In this document: one piece after another, positions 19,234 to 27,543 of the stretch
Numbering within the stretch: position 1 is the stretch's first letter
Layout of the letters: every line of letters starts with the position of its first letter
Source of the DNA: an uncultured Shinella sp.
GTDB taxonomy: Bacteria > Pseudomonadota > Alphaproteobacteria > Rhizobiales > Rhizobiaceae
Assembly: GCF_946479415.1 (NCBI RefSeq)
Contig: NZ_CAMLFY010000033.1
Coordinates: 1 to 40,598, forward strand
Direction of reading: 5' to 3'
Length of the DNA: 40,598 nt
Notes under the pieces: model-generated
Told to the model about the DNA's origin: nothing
Database searches by the model: none
What the model saw: the letters and a program-made list of their open reading frames with translations, nothing else
Position numbers and translations under genes: made by a program

Positions 19234-20178
19234 TCAAAACTGGAGCGTTTCCAGCAGTGTACGGTGCCGCATCCGCGCTTCTCGCCGCTCGCATTCTCCT
19301 ATTTCCCAACCGCTATAAATTTCCTCGAAACGTCCGTCGTTAAACCGGGACACAAAGCCTGCGAGTTTCTGCTCAGCTTCACTTAGACGATGCGTGATGC
19401 GGCATAGCTGACTAGCTTCAATTTGTACCGGTGTGCAGTCGTTAGGGTGGGGCTTAAAAATTTCACGTGCCTTGTAGATCGGGTCCTTCTGGCCGCGCAT
19501 GATTACGTTTTCGGCTGTAGTTTTGATGATGTACCGGAAAAGTTCGACCTGCCGGCCATACCGTCCTTCGGCAATCGAGGGATGTCTTGTGCGAAATGCG
19601 ATTCCGTTCGCTTGGGCCATACCGGGCGACTTCATTCGCCACCATGACCAAGTTTTCTCCTCAAATGCCTTCACCGCATATTTCGGAACAACGCAGAGGA
19701 CATGCACATGGACACCTTGATCGCGGGCATATTCCACAACCCCCATCCAATAGTGCGGATGGCACACTCTCACCAGATCGCGGCGGCTAACGCGTCGTGC
19801 TCGCCCACCTTGCCGGTCTCGTTCGGTCGTCTTGTGAGAACCGTCAAAAAGGCATCGGTTCATTTCCTTATGCCAGTGCGGCATAAGTGCCAGAAACTTT
19901 CTGTAGTCAGCAAAACCGAGGCTGGAAGCGGTTAGCGTCACATGCACATTGAAATAAAGGCCGGTCTGCCAAGTCAGAAATGACATGGCGTTGTAAAGCC
20001 GTCGCGGCTCGTCCACGAGCAACGTCCAACGATACTTCCCCGCCGTCGCGACCGGCATGTTGCAATGGGGTTCCAGAGCGAAGCCCGGTTCGAAGGAATC
20101 GAAATCCACCTCGACAACGGAGCCATAGCCTGCACTTGAAACTGAAGGGAAATCCTGCGAGCGATCTTGATATGTCAT
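19234..20178 (-). CDS. HUH-superfamily Rep-like protein
   Basis: A 314-aa protein not matched to a named family. GVHVHVLCVVP (residues 155-165) fits the hydrophobic-His-hydrophobic-His motif of HUH endonucleases (His157, His159). RYIIKTTAEN (215-224) resembles the downstream Tyr-x-x-Lys motif with Tyr216 as nucleophile. An N-terminal YNAMSFLTWQTGLYFNVHVTL stretch could be the first strand region. Rolling-circle Rep proteins and some transposases have this order. The start at 20178 is preferred because GGAG lies 11 bases upstream; an ATG at 20271 would add 31 residues without such support. In an integrase-bearing island it may start replication of the excised element. The fold is inferred from motifs only. 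Confidence 0.6.
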   Translation of the reverse strand: MTYQDRSQDFPSVSSAGYGSVVEVDFDSFEPGFALEPHCNMPVATAGKYRWTLLVDEPRRLYNAMSFLTWQTGLYFNVHVTLTASSLGFADYRKFLALMPHWHKEMNRCLFDGSHKTTERDRQGGRARRVSRRDLVRVCHPHYWMGVVEYARDQGVHVHVLCVVPKYAVKAFEEKTWSWWRMKSPGMAQANGIAFRTRHPSIAEGRYGRQVELFRYIIKTTAENVIMRGQKDPIYKAREIFKPHPNDCTPVQIEASQLCRITHRLSEAEQKLAGFVSRFNDGRFEEIYSGWEIGECERREARMRHRTLLETLQF

Positions 20179-20775
20179 CGGACATATATCTCCATGTTGA
20201 TCGCAATCACACTTGGAGCGTTTTCGCTGCAAGCGATTGCTTGCAGATATAGTTTTCAGACAGCCTTTCACGCACGAGTGCAGCCAAGAATGTGACGCTG
20301 TTGCCGGAACGCAACATCTCAGGAGATCGACACCCCCGCAGAGATTTTCCGAATTTCCAGCTACCTGAAACGAATCCCTTACGCGCCTCCGCGCAACTGC
20401 GCGCCCTGCGGCTCATAAATCAGATCGGGGTCGAACATACGCTTCTCTGGGGATCGGCATACCTTCTATGGGTGAAAATATGCGGGAAACTCCGCAGCGC
20501 AAGACCCTTGCGGATCAAAACGCTCCGCCATCTGCGTTTGATCACCTGCGAACACGCTGGTCGGACAGCTATAATCACTTACAACCCCTCCCGGAGATAC
20601 CGATAGAACTCCCGGATTGCGCTTTCCTAATCCTCTTCTCCCATCTTCTTCTCCCATCCTCTTCCGCCTCCCAATCTCTTCCCGACTGTCCGCGCTTCCG
20701 CGCTGTCAACTTCTCTCACTCATCCGGGAAGCTATCCGGGACCACACTCTAGCGGTCGCCAACCGGAACACTTGG
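20179..20775. other. Non-coding stretch between the Rep-like gene and the nuclease gene
   Basis: About 600 bases with no convincing gene. It holds a palindrome (ctgcaagc/gcttgcag, 20227-20246) some 50-70 bases upstream of the Rep-like start and a pyrimidine-rich tract at about 20633-20690 with imperfect repeats of cttctcccat. Short open frames here lack ribosome binding sites and protein-like composition. Promoters for both divergent genes are expected here, but no strong -35/-10 pair stands out. It could contain an origin for the Rep-like protein. Confidence 0.4.
20227..20246. promoter_or_regulatory. Palindromic operator candidate upstream of the Rep-like gene
   Basis: An inverted repeat with 8-bp arms (ctgcaagc/gcttgcag) around a 4-base centre, about 50 bases upstream of the Rep-like start codon. 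It could be a repressor operator or part of a Rep recognition site. Confidence 0.35.
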
Positions 20776-21891
20776 ATGACATCGACAACACATTCCCCCA
20801 CCTCCGACGCCCACACCTCGCAGGGCTCCACTCTCGACCCTTCCGGACTGGGCTCCATCCCTGCCTTGCCCTTGGTCCCGGAAACGATCCTGCGCCAGCA
20901 CCGGGCCTTCATTCCGACCGATAACCGTTTCCGCGCCGCCGCCCGGCTCCTGCAAGCCCTCTGGCGCGAAGACCGCAACCTCCCCATCGGCATTCATCCC
21001 GGCAGGGAAGGCAAGACCCGCCGGCTCGGCTCCTCCATTGCCATGTCAGCAGGCATGACGGGCGCGAACTTCATTCATCCGGCAATCGCTCGCCTCGCCA
21101 AACGTGAAATGATCTACCGCGAGGCCGGGGCGGCTTATGACGATAATCGCCTCCTGACAAACCTGCTTTCGTCCCAGCCGCTGGTCTTCAACCTCTTCGG
21201 CCCCCTGAAGCTCGACCTCGCCACGGCAACCGCTGTTTTCGACGCCCTCGCGCCGGGCTTCATGCCGGAAATCACCGAAATCCTCTTCGAGCACTCGCCC
21301 GGCCGTGGCGACCTTCGTTTCAGTGGCGACGGCACGGCTTTCGATGTTCTCATCCGGGGATATGGGCCAGCCGGGCAGCGGCGCTTCGTCGCCATCGAGG
21401 TGAAATATTCCGAGAGCGGACATGAGCCTCTGCCGCGCTTCACTGGGCGATATGACGGCATAGCTCCCGGCTCCGGCCTCTTCATCGACGCGGCAGACCC
21501 GGCTCTTCGGGCAAATCCGGTGCAGCAGCTTTTCCGGCAGATGTGCCTTGCCCATACGATGATCGAAACCGGGCTCTATTACGAGGGCCTGCACCTTTTC
21601 ATCGCTCCTTCCCTCAACGCGCCTGCACAGAACGCGGCAACGAGCTTCGTTCGGCACCTCGCATCGCCGGAGAATGGAAAGCTGCCGTTCATGGCCGTGA
21701 CGTTGGAACGGTTCATCGAAGCCCTCGCGAACGTCGGCACGACCGGCCATGCGCGGGCGCTTCATCGCCGCTATTGCGACTGGTGGCTGATCGACGGAGA
21801 ACTCCAACTGGAGGAACCCTCCGGCTGCGACGGCGAGGGCTTCATGAAACCGAAAATACCGCAGACCGAAGAGGTTGGACAAGCCGCATAA
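20776..21891 (+). CDS. PGN_0703-like PD-(D/E)XK nuclease
   Basis: A 371-aa protein resembling the PGN_0703 family of restriction-endonuclease-like proteins. The nuclease core is visible as AFDVLIRG (Asp190) followed by VAIEVKYSES (Glu208, Lys210), the PD-(D/E)XK layout. A helical N-terminal half precedes it, and a FRQMCLAHTMI...YEGLHLFI segment follows. The probable role is DNA cleavage, perhaps in defence. The start at 20776 (MTSTTHSPT) is chosen because the upstream in-frame codons from 20617 read through a pyrimidine tract. No methylase is directly paired with it on the same strand within 250 bases. Confidence 0.75.
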   Translation: MTSTTHSPTSDAHTSQGSTLDPSGLGSIPALPLVPETILRQHRAFIPTDNRFRAAARLLQALWREDRNLPIGIHPGREGKTRRLGSSIAMSAGMTGANFIHPAIARLAKREMIYREAGAAYDDNRLLTNLLSSQPLVFNLFGPLKLDLATATAVFDALAPGFMPEITEILFEHSPGRGDLRFSGDGTAFDVLIRGYGPAGQRRFVAIEVKYSESGHEPLPRFTGRYDGIAPGSGLFIDAADPALRANPVQQLFRQMCLAHTMIETGLYYEGLHLFIAPSLNAPAQNAATSFVRHLASPENGKLPFMAVTLERFIEALANVGTTGHARALHRRYCDWWLIDGELQLEEPSGCDGEGFMKPKIPQTEEVGQAA

Positions 21892-21902
21892 GGTCCCTGA
21901 CT

Positions 21903-22013
21903 CGCAGTACCTTCTCCATATTGCAAGCCATTGTATAAGCTTACGATATTGACCTCACCATTTCCAAATAGGAGGCTTCCGCTTCCAATATTCATTCGCT
22001 TCCCGAATTTTCT
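21903..22013 (+). repeat. Diverged direct repeat, left copy
   Basis: A 111-bp AT-richer segment sharing ordered blocks with 27352-27461: CGCAGTACCTT, ATTGTAT, CTCACCA, TTCCAATAT and ATTTTCT at nearly the same offsets. It lies just downstream of the nuclease gene and before the cytosine methylase gene. Together with the right copy it brackets the methylase-Vsr-ATPase cassette. Confidence 0.55.
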
Positions 22014-22020
22014 GAAAGGA

Positions 22021-22044
22021 CTCGTCCGTGGCAACACGGACGAG
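22021..22044. terminator. Hairpin with GNRA tetraloop, possible terminator
   Basis: A perfect 10-bp stem (ctcgtccgtg/cacggacgag) with a GCAA tetraloop. It lacks a clear T-run on the plus strand, so it may be an RNA 3' end stabiliser or a weak terminator after the nuclease gene. Confidence 0.45.
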
Positions 22045-22242
22045 CAAAACCGAGAACCCTGTTTCCTTATTCGCCCGCCCTCTATGATTAATTCTCCGCC
22101 ACCCTTTGATAGGCGACGCTTGCACTTATCACCGCGTCTGAGGGCGAAATGAGCAATGAAACAGGAACTCGGCAAATGTAATGAGCTTGCACGCTGGCCA
22201 TACCGCGTCTATAGATCTGATTCAAATCCGAGGAGGCGTTGC

Positions 22243-23295
22243 ATGCTACTCAGCCTCTTCTGTGGGGCAGGCGGACTCGATCTCGGGTTCGAAGCCAAAG
22301 AATACGAAGTTGGTCTAGCCTTCGACCTGCGCAAGGACAGCATCACGTCCTACAATCATAACCGTAAAGGCAAGCCAGAGCATGGTCACGTCTGGGATGT
22401 GACAAACCTTACCTTGAACAAACTTGACGAGTTATACGGTAGCGAGTTCGCGCCGGAAGGCGTCATCGGTGGGCCACCCTGCCAAAGTTTCAGTCGCGCT
22501 AATACAGTTTACCTCGACGCTGACCCGCGCCATTCACTGCCTCTGGCCTATGCTGAGCTTCTGAGCAAGTTGAACGAGCGCAACCCCGTGAAGTTCTTTG
22601 TAATGGAGAACGTTACGGGACTGTTGAGCGAGCGTCACGCGCACCGGCTCCGACGATACGAAAAAGCTTTCGAGGAGGCTGGCTTCAATCTAAGCCGTGC
22701 AGTGTTGCTAGCTACAGACTATTCAACACCGCAGATTCGCGAACGCTTGTTCGTCGTCGGCTTCAATCGCGACCTGTACGGCAATGCAAAGTGGTCACCA
22801 CCTCCCAAGATCCCTACGACTGACGGCCGTCGGCCTGACGTGCAAAGTGCTATCGGCGAGCTTCCAGAGGCGACATACTACGAGCGCGGACTCACGTCGG
22901 CCCAAATAGCGCATCATGTGAATCATTGGTGCATGAAACCCAAATCGCGGAAGTTCAGCATTCCTGGCGCCCTCAAACCAGGCGACGGAAGCAACCGCAG
23001 CTTCAAGACCCTCGCGTGGAACGCTCCCAGCCCTACGGTTGCCTATGGCCACCGCGAGGTACATATCCACCCAAACTGCACGAGACGCCTAAGCGTCTAT
23101 GAGGCTATGCTATTGCAAGGCTTCCCGAAGCGCTACGAGCTCATCGGCAGCCTCTCGTCACAGATAGTGCAAATCAGTGAAGCGGTGCCCCCGCCGGTCG
23201 CGGCTGCGGTCGCGGAATCGGTTCGAGAGCAGGTCTCAGCTCTTGACGCTGCGCCTCGTGGGGATGCAGAGTCCAAGGAGCGTGCTCGCGCCTGA
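22243..23295 (+). CDS. DNA (cytosine-5) methyltransferase
   Basis: A 350-aa enzyme that methylates the C5 of cytosine in DNA with SAM. Motif I is LLSLFCGAGGLDLGF at the N-terminus. Motif IV GGPPCQSFS carries the catalytic Cys (residue 80 from this start), motif VI is MENVTG, motif VIII is TPQIRERLF, motif IX is RRLSVYEAMLLQGFP, and motif X lies near AVPPPVAAAVAESV. The ATG at 22243 has AGGAGG seven bases upstream and starts right at motif I; an in-frame ATG at 22156 would add 29 residues. The vsr gene follows 67 bases later on the same strand. The target sequence is unknown. Codon use differs from the core genes, in keeping with transfer. Confidence 0.93.
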   Translation: MLLSLFCGAGGLDLGFEAKEYEVGLAFDLRKDSITSYNHNRKGKPEHGHVWDVTNLTLNKLDELYGSEFAPEGVIGGPPCQSFSRANTVYLDADPRHSLPLAYAELLSKLNERNPVKFFVMENVTGLLSERHAHRLRRYEKAFEEAGFNLSRAVLLATDYSTPQIRERLFVVGFNRDLYGNAKWSPPPKIPTTDGRRPDVQSAIGELPEATYYERGLTSAQIAHHVNHWCMKPKSRKFSIPGALKPGDGSNRSFKTLAWNAPSPTVAYGHREVHIHPNCTRRLSVYEAMLLQGFPKRYELIGSLSSQIVQISEAVPPPVAAAVAESVREQVSALDAAPRGDAESKERARA

Positions 23296-23362
23296 CACAG
23301 CGATCACACCGTAAATTGGCTTAGCCCTTGAAAATCTGTGGCACGTTTCCGAAATTATCACG

Positions 23363-23842
23363 ATGGAAAAGGCTTACAACGCGCTCAGCGACGAAGCGCG
23401 CCGTAAAATGATGGCGGGCTTTTCGTCCAAAAACACCAAGCCCGAAATGATCGTCAGACGCGCACTGCATCGGCTTGGCTTCCGCTTCCGACTGCATCGC
23501 CGCGACCTGCCGGGTAAGCCCGACATCGTATTGCCTCGCCACCGCCTCGCGATTCTGGTCCATGGATGCTTCTGGCATCAGCACACCGGCTGCCGGGATG
23601 CGCGCATACCACGGACGCGGCAAGATTATTGGACCGCTAAGTTTAAGCGCAACCTGATCCGAGACGAGCAGACTGTAGAGGCGCTGACGGAGCTCGGTTG
23701 GAAGGTCGCGATCATTTGGGAGTGCGAAGCGAAGAAGTCGCAATTGGAGGCAAATTTGCAGGCACTCTTTGCTAAAGATCTGCCGTCCCAATCCAACCCC
23801 GGTAGCCGGGGGCACCGTCCACGTCGTAATGCGCCGACCTAA
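23363..23842 (+). CDS. vsr: Very short patch repair endonuclease Vsr
   Basis: A 159-aa endonuclease that nicks DNA at T:G mismatches left by deamination of 5-methylcytosine. KNTKPEMIVRRALHRLGFRFR (residues 23-43) is the usual Vsr start. The metal site Asp is in GKPDIVLP (Asp54), and His67 and HGCFWHQH (67-74) correspond to E. coli His64 and Phe67-Trp68-His69. The partner is the cytosine methylase just upstream. The C-terminal tail (SQSNPGSRGHRPRRNAPT) overlaps the convergent gene by 71 bases and is probably an extension beyond the family core. Vsr proteins are also a common part of restriction cassettes with GHKL ATPases. Confidence 0.93.
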   Translation: MEKAYNALSDEARRKMMAGFSSKNTKPEMIVRRALHRLGFRFRLHRRDLPGKPDIVLPRHRLAILVHGCFWHQHTGCRDARIPRTRQDYWTAKFKRNLIRDEQTVEALTELGWKVAIIWECEAKKSQLEANLQALFAKDLPSQSNPGSRGHRPRRNAPT

Positions 23843-24956
23843 GAAGGTTCGCTGATTCTACAGTCACTGCCTCTGCCAGTTGGGGGTCGCCTGCCAGCCG
23901 AGCGTCAAGGTCGAACATACCCTCAGTGGCATCGAGTAACAGCATCGCCTGTTCTACCTCGTTCTCGATATGACCTGCAACGCGCTGTGCCACCAATTCG
24001 TACCGGTCCCTAGCCGGTGCTTGGCGGACGTCACATCGGAAACCGAGTGAGAGCATGTCGGGCCGTTCAGGACGCACAGCATAGAAACAACTCGGAAGCA
24101 TCCGCAGTATCCTGTCCGGATGGGCCTCGCCAACGAACCGCAAGAGCCATTTGCCGAAGCCGAGCGCGAACAGGTTCATATAGGCCTGCGGGTCCAGATT
24201 GCCGGGGTCAGCAAGTGCCCCCCGCAGCCCTTCAGCCTCGGTCTGCAGCAGCGCTGCTGTCCGCTGGCCGAATTCAGCGCTGGCGGCAATGTTATCAGTT
24301 ATCGCGCGAATTAGGGCCGCGAGGTTGCCCGCATCGATCTGTCCCGGGGTTACGCGCGTTGTGATGAAGAGAAGCCACGGGTGCATCGCGTGCCGGAGCT
24401 GCAACTGAATGACCTCGGCGAGCGCGTCGATTACAGTCGGCTGCCCTTCACCCTGCGCCCGCCGCGCGATGTGATCGCATAGATCGATGTTGACCGCGTG
24501 GAAGGGTCCGCAGTCGCGAACCTCCGCAAACGCGAGTGAGCCGGTGTTCGCCACAGCCTCGAAACGCTCCCGCAGGATAGCCGAGCCGTTATGTATCCGA
24601 GCGAGTCCCCGGACCTCGCTCTCTGCAATATTGAGCTGCACGTCCCTCGCGGAACCTGGCCCAACAGAGTTGAGACCGGTGAAGCGGAGTTCAACGTCAG
24701 CCTGCTCGCAAGCCTCGCGCAGCACGCGGACATCTAGTAGATCGTCGCCGGGCAGGCTTAGGTAGCGCATGATGCGGCCACCGGCCGGGAAATGGGTTTC
24801 GCGTAGCATGTCGAGCAGGGAATCGTGCCACTGGTAGCGCCGAATCCACTGCTTGCGAGGGCGGTGCCAGGGCTGGAACGGTCGCTGCGGCGGAGCCTCT
24901 ACGACGGGGCGGCGCGCAATGCGGCCGACGAGATCGGCGTCGTCGAACTCATCCAT
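23772..24956 (-). CDS. Unrecognised protein of the methylase-Vsr-ATPase cassette, Rossmann-like
   Basis: A 394-aa protein with no family I can name. Residues 60-100 (RIMRYLSLPGDDLLDVRVL) followed by LRFTGLN and, later, AVNIDLCD (154-161) look like the SAM-binding loop, second strand and motif IV region of a Rossmann methyltransferase, but the usual GxGxG is not clear. The rest is helical, with RHAMHPWLLFITTRVTPG (about 190-207) as a further strand. The start at 24956 overlaps the stop of the ATPase gene by one base (TGATG), so the two are translationally coupled and probably act together. The 3' end overlaps vsr on the other strand. Its job is unknown; a methyltransferase-like or scaffold role is an inference. 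Confidence 0.75.
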   Translation of the reverse strand: MDEFDDADLVGRIARRPVVEAPPQRPFQPWHRPRKQWIRRYQWHDSLLDMLRETHFPAGGRIMRYLSLPGDDLLDVRVLREACEQADVELRFTGLNSVGPGSARDVQLNIAESEVRGLARIHNGSAILRERFEAVANTGSLAFAEVRDCGPFHAVNIDLCDHIARRAQGEGQPTVIDALAEVIQLQLRHAMHPWLLFITTRVTPGQIDAGNLAALIRAITDNIAASAEFGQRTAALLQTEAEGLRGALADPGNLDPQAYMNLFALGFGKWLLRFVGEAHPDRILRMLPSCFYAVRPERPDMLSLGFRCDVRQAPARDRYELVAQRVAGHIENEVEQAMLLLDATEGMFDLDARLAGDPQLAEAVTVESANLLRSAHYDVDGAPGYRGWIGTADL

Positions 24957-26863
24957 CAGGATCGCACCCCAAATACAGCGGCTATGTCGGCCAAGAGAGA
25001 CTGCTGCTCCTCCCAGGAAAGGTCGTCCAGCAACCCCCACGCTGACAGAACCTTCACGAGCGCCTCGATCTGCGTGGGCTCGACAGAGCTATCGCGCGCC
25101 GCCGCCGCCGCTGAAAGCGCGTCGGCATCGAAAACGAGTACACCCCGGTCGCGATCGGTCAGGAGAGACTGCCCGCGCGGAGCCATCCTCACCTCAGGCG
25201 GTGGCTCGGCGTCCGCTCCCTTTCTGGAATGCCATACACGATCGACCAGCATTTCGAGGCGCGTCGCGCGGCTTCCAGCCGCCTTGGCTCGCTTCGCATC
25301 CAGCAACTCCTTATTCAGGCCCTTCAGCTTGTTGGTTGTCTGCCGGACGGCGAAGTGCACCCACTTCTGCAGATATTGGTAATGGGGATGACTAAAGTTG
25401 AAGGATTCTCGGTCGATGTTCAGTGCTGCGTCGAGGCCTTCAGTGATGAACACCTCCGACATCAACTGTCGCAACCGGGTTAGCTCCGATACCTGATAGG
25501 AGAGAAACGATGGGTCAAATAGGACGCCACTGGCATTGTTGACTCGCACCAACACACCATTGTTTTCCTTCGGCGTAATCTTCTGGTTCCAGTAGAGATA
25601 GGCCTCGAACGAAAGAGCGCCGCCGCCGATCTCTGGAGGCACAGCGCCAAGTCCAGAAGTAACTTTGCCAAAGAATATCAGCGGCCGCCCGATGTCGCTG
25701 TTGCCGTGTAGCTCTCTGTCGAACGAGATTGGCCGTAACAGCTCGATATCGTCCAGCAGCACGCGGAAAGGGCCAACCGGATCAGTGGAGCTGGTCAGCC
25801 CAAGGCGCTGCCCGATCGTCTCACCGGTGCGCAGTTCGACAGCCTCCGCAGTCCGGCTTGTCAATTTGTAGAAGCCGATCCCGTCCTGAGCTGTCAGCTC
25901 AAATGGGTGCTTATCGATGTAGGCAACGGGTACCGCGAGACTAAGGAGCCAGATCATTCCTAAATAGCCGTCCAGCGACTCTTGGACGTTGGGCGTGGCC
26001 TTACGTATCCGAACCTCCTCCCGAACTGCCGCGTAGAGCTTGCGAAACCGACTTCTCGGGGAGTCCGATATCTCCCAAGGCAGTTTAGGCGGCTCAAGAA
26101 AGACGTCAGAATCGTCTCTTGACACCCGGCCAATGTGATAGCTTGGAGGCGTCGGCAGTGCGCCTTCGACATCCCCGGCGTCAGCACGATCGAGCTCGGA
26201 CCAACGGTCTAGACTCTGAAGGAGTTCTCGCGCCTGCGAGGTCAGCTCCATAAGAATGATCTCAGTGCCCTGCGTTTCTACATCAGTTGCAGGCTCACTG
26301 GTAATCGCCACCGTTCCGGTTTCGAAGATATCCCCCTCGGAAGCAGCGGCCAGCATTTCCTCGGTGTGCGTCTTCATGACGACGACGGCCGACGTCCGGA
26401 ATGCATCGCCGCGTCGCTTAGTGATCACTTGGAAGTGCTTGGTCAGTTGCGAAACGGAGAACAGGCCGATGCCGATCTTGCCTATAAGGCGCCGCCCGCC
26501 GACTGACAGTGTGGGGTCATCAGCGTTCACTGTTCCCAGCCGCCTGCCTTTCGCCGTGCGCTTCGAGCTGCCGCCAATGTGCGTGACAAGGTCGGCCAGG
26601 GCGTCCGGGGACATACCGCGCCCGTTATCGCGAACGACGATACGATTGAATCGCGGTGCGTCGGTCTGGAGAATCACCTCGGTGGCGTCCGCGTCGTAGG
26701 CGTTCGAGATTAACTCTCGGAATGCAGAGGATGGACGCCGGTAAATCCCATCGGTTACGCGCGCGAGAACGCGGTCGTCCACGCGCAGCGTTGTGTGCAC
26801 AACCTCGCCGTTATCACGCGCACGACGAATCTCGTCCGCGAGCTCTTCTGCACGATCAGCCAT
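24956..26863 (-). CDS. GHKL (MutL/Hsp90/MORC-type) ATPase
   Basis: A 635-aa protein. The N-terminal GHKL ATPase fold shows FRELISNAYDADA (residues 48-60: catalytic Glu50, Mg-binding Asn54), VVRDNGRGMSPDAL (76-89) and GKIGIGLFSVSQL (128-140). The latter two are the ATP-lid and phosphate-binding motifs of Hsp90/MutL/MORC proteins. A transducer-like middle region follows, then a helical C-terminal region. Such ATPases are known from restriction-associated cassettes with cytosine methylases and Vsr-like nucleases (MutL/MORC homologues described by Iyer, Abhiman and Aravind). GGAG lies eight bases before the ATG at 26863. It probably forms an ATP-driven clamp on DNA as part of a restriction system. 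Confidence 0.85.
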   Translation of the reverse strand: MADRAEELADEIRRARDNGEVVHTTLRVDDRVLARVTDGIYRRPSSAFRELISNAYDADATEVILQTDAPRFNRIVVRDNGRGMSPDALADLVTHIGGSSKRTAKGRRLGTVNADDPTLSVGGRRLIGKIGIGLFSVSQLTKHFQVITKRRGDAFRTSAVVVMKTHTEEMLAAASEGDIFETGTVAITSEPATDVETQGTEIILMELTSQARELLQSLDRWSELDRADAGDVEGALPTPPSYHIGRVSRDDSDVFLEPPKLPWEISDSPRSRFRKLYAAVREEVRIRKATPNVQESLDGYLGMIWLLSLAVPVAYIDKHPFELTAQDGIGFYKLTSRTAEAVELRTGETIGQRLGLTSSTDPVGPFRVLLDDIELLRPISFDRELHGNSDIGRPLIFFGKVTSGLGAVPPEIGGGALSFEAYLYWNQKITPKENNGVLVRVNNASGVLFDPSFLSYQVSELTRLRQLMSEVFITEGLDAALNIDRESFNFSHPHYQYLQKWVHFAVRQTTNKLKGLNKELLDAKRAKAAGSRATRLEMLVDRVWHSRKGADAEPPPEVRMAPRGQSLLTDRDRGVLVFDADALSAAAAARDSSVEPTQIEALVKVLSAWGLLDDLSWEEQQSLLADIAAVFGVRS

Positions 26864-27543
26864 CAGTCACTCCTCATCCGCACAACCATGCCACGAGGCG
26901 ACACCGTTGCAAACCCGATCCAACGATACGCTCCTATTTGGTGTAGTGCATACTCGGATCCTCTTCCTGATCGCCGGAAAGTCGAGGGAGCTCCGCAGTA
27001 TGCCAGTCGTCGCGCTGCCGCTCGCTCAAGGATTTGTCGAGCCCAAGTGACGGAGTCGATGAGGCCAAGCAGCTATGTCAAGTACGACGTGGATCCATTC
27101 GAAAATTCATCTATTTGAGCACCCTGAGTTAGGCAACCCGTACAACGGAAACTTGCATAATTTCTTTGCGCTAACCTGTTGAGGCCGCTCTCGCCCCCAA
27201 ATTGGTCATTTCTTCGCCCAACCGACGGCTCGCTTCAGACGCGTATTTAACGCTGCTTCTCATAGCCATCCAATCCAAGTTTTCCTGTCAACGATGTACG
27301 CTATACGAGCAGCGGCCTACTGCATCAAGGAACGGCGAGGCGCTATCGCTGCGCAGTACCTTTTCATCACTTAACCTATTGTATTAAATTGCCTTTTAAC
27401 GCTCATCTCACCAAATCAGATGCTTTCATTTCCAATATCCACCGGTTTTCAAAATTTTTCTCGGCATGCCACGTCTTTGACGCGCAATGGCACAAAATTT
27501 CCACATTGCTCGGGCGCACCTCGCAATTGAGTGCATATGCCAC
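26864..27543. other. Non-coding stretch between the ATPase and UDG-like genes
   Basis: About 680 AT-richer bases without a convincing gene. It contains the right copy of the diverged direct repeat (27352-27461) and must carry the promoter of the ATPase operon near 26900-26960. The small frames present lack ribosome binding sites and coding character. It may hold remnants of lost genes. Confidence 0.4.
27352..27461 (+). repeat. Diverged direct repeat, right copy
   Basis: A 110-bp segment matching 21903-22013 in block order and spacing: CGCAGTACCTT, CTATTGTAT, CTCACCA, TTTCCAATAT and ATTTTTCT. Both copies are in the same orientation and enclose about 5.3 kb with the methylase, Vsr, Rossmann-like and ATPase genes. 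Confidence 0.55.

Noticed and set aside
20292..20606. 104-aa open frame between the Rep-like and nuclease genes
   Set aside because: No ribosome binding site and no recognisable motif; composition fits a chance frame.
20633..20690. Pyrimidine-rich imperfect repeats considered as a CRISPR or iteron array
   Set aside because: Units are too short and irregular, and there are no spacers of constant length; kept only as a note on the non-coding stretch.
20712..20735. Possible third copy of the cassette-flanking repeat, based on a match of cactcatccg-gaagc with 27541-27556
   Set aside because: Only about 16 bases agree and the match lies in the 3' coding end of the UDG-like gene, outside the repeat blocks.
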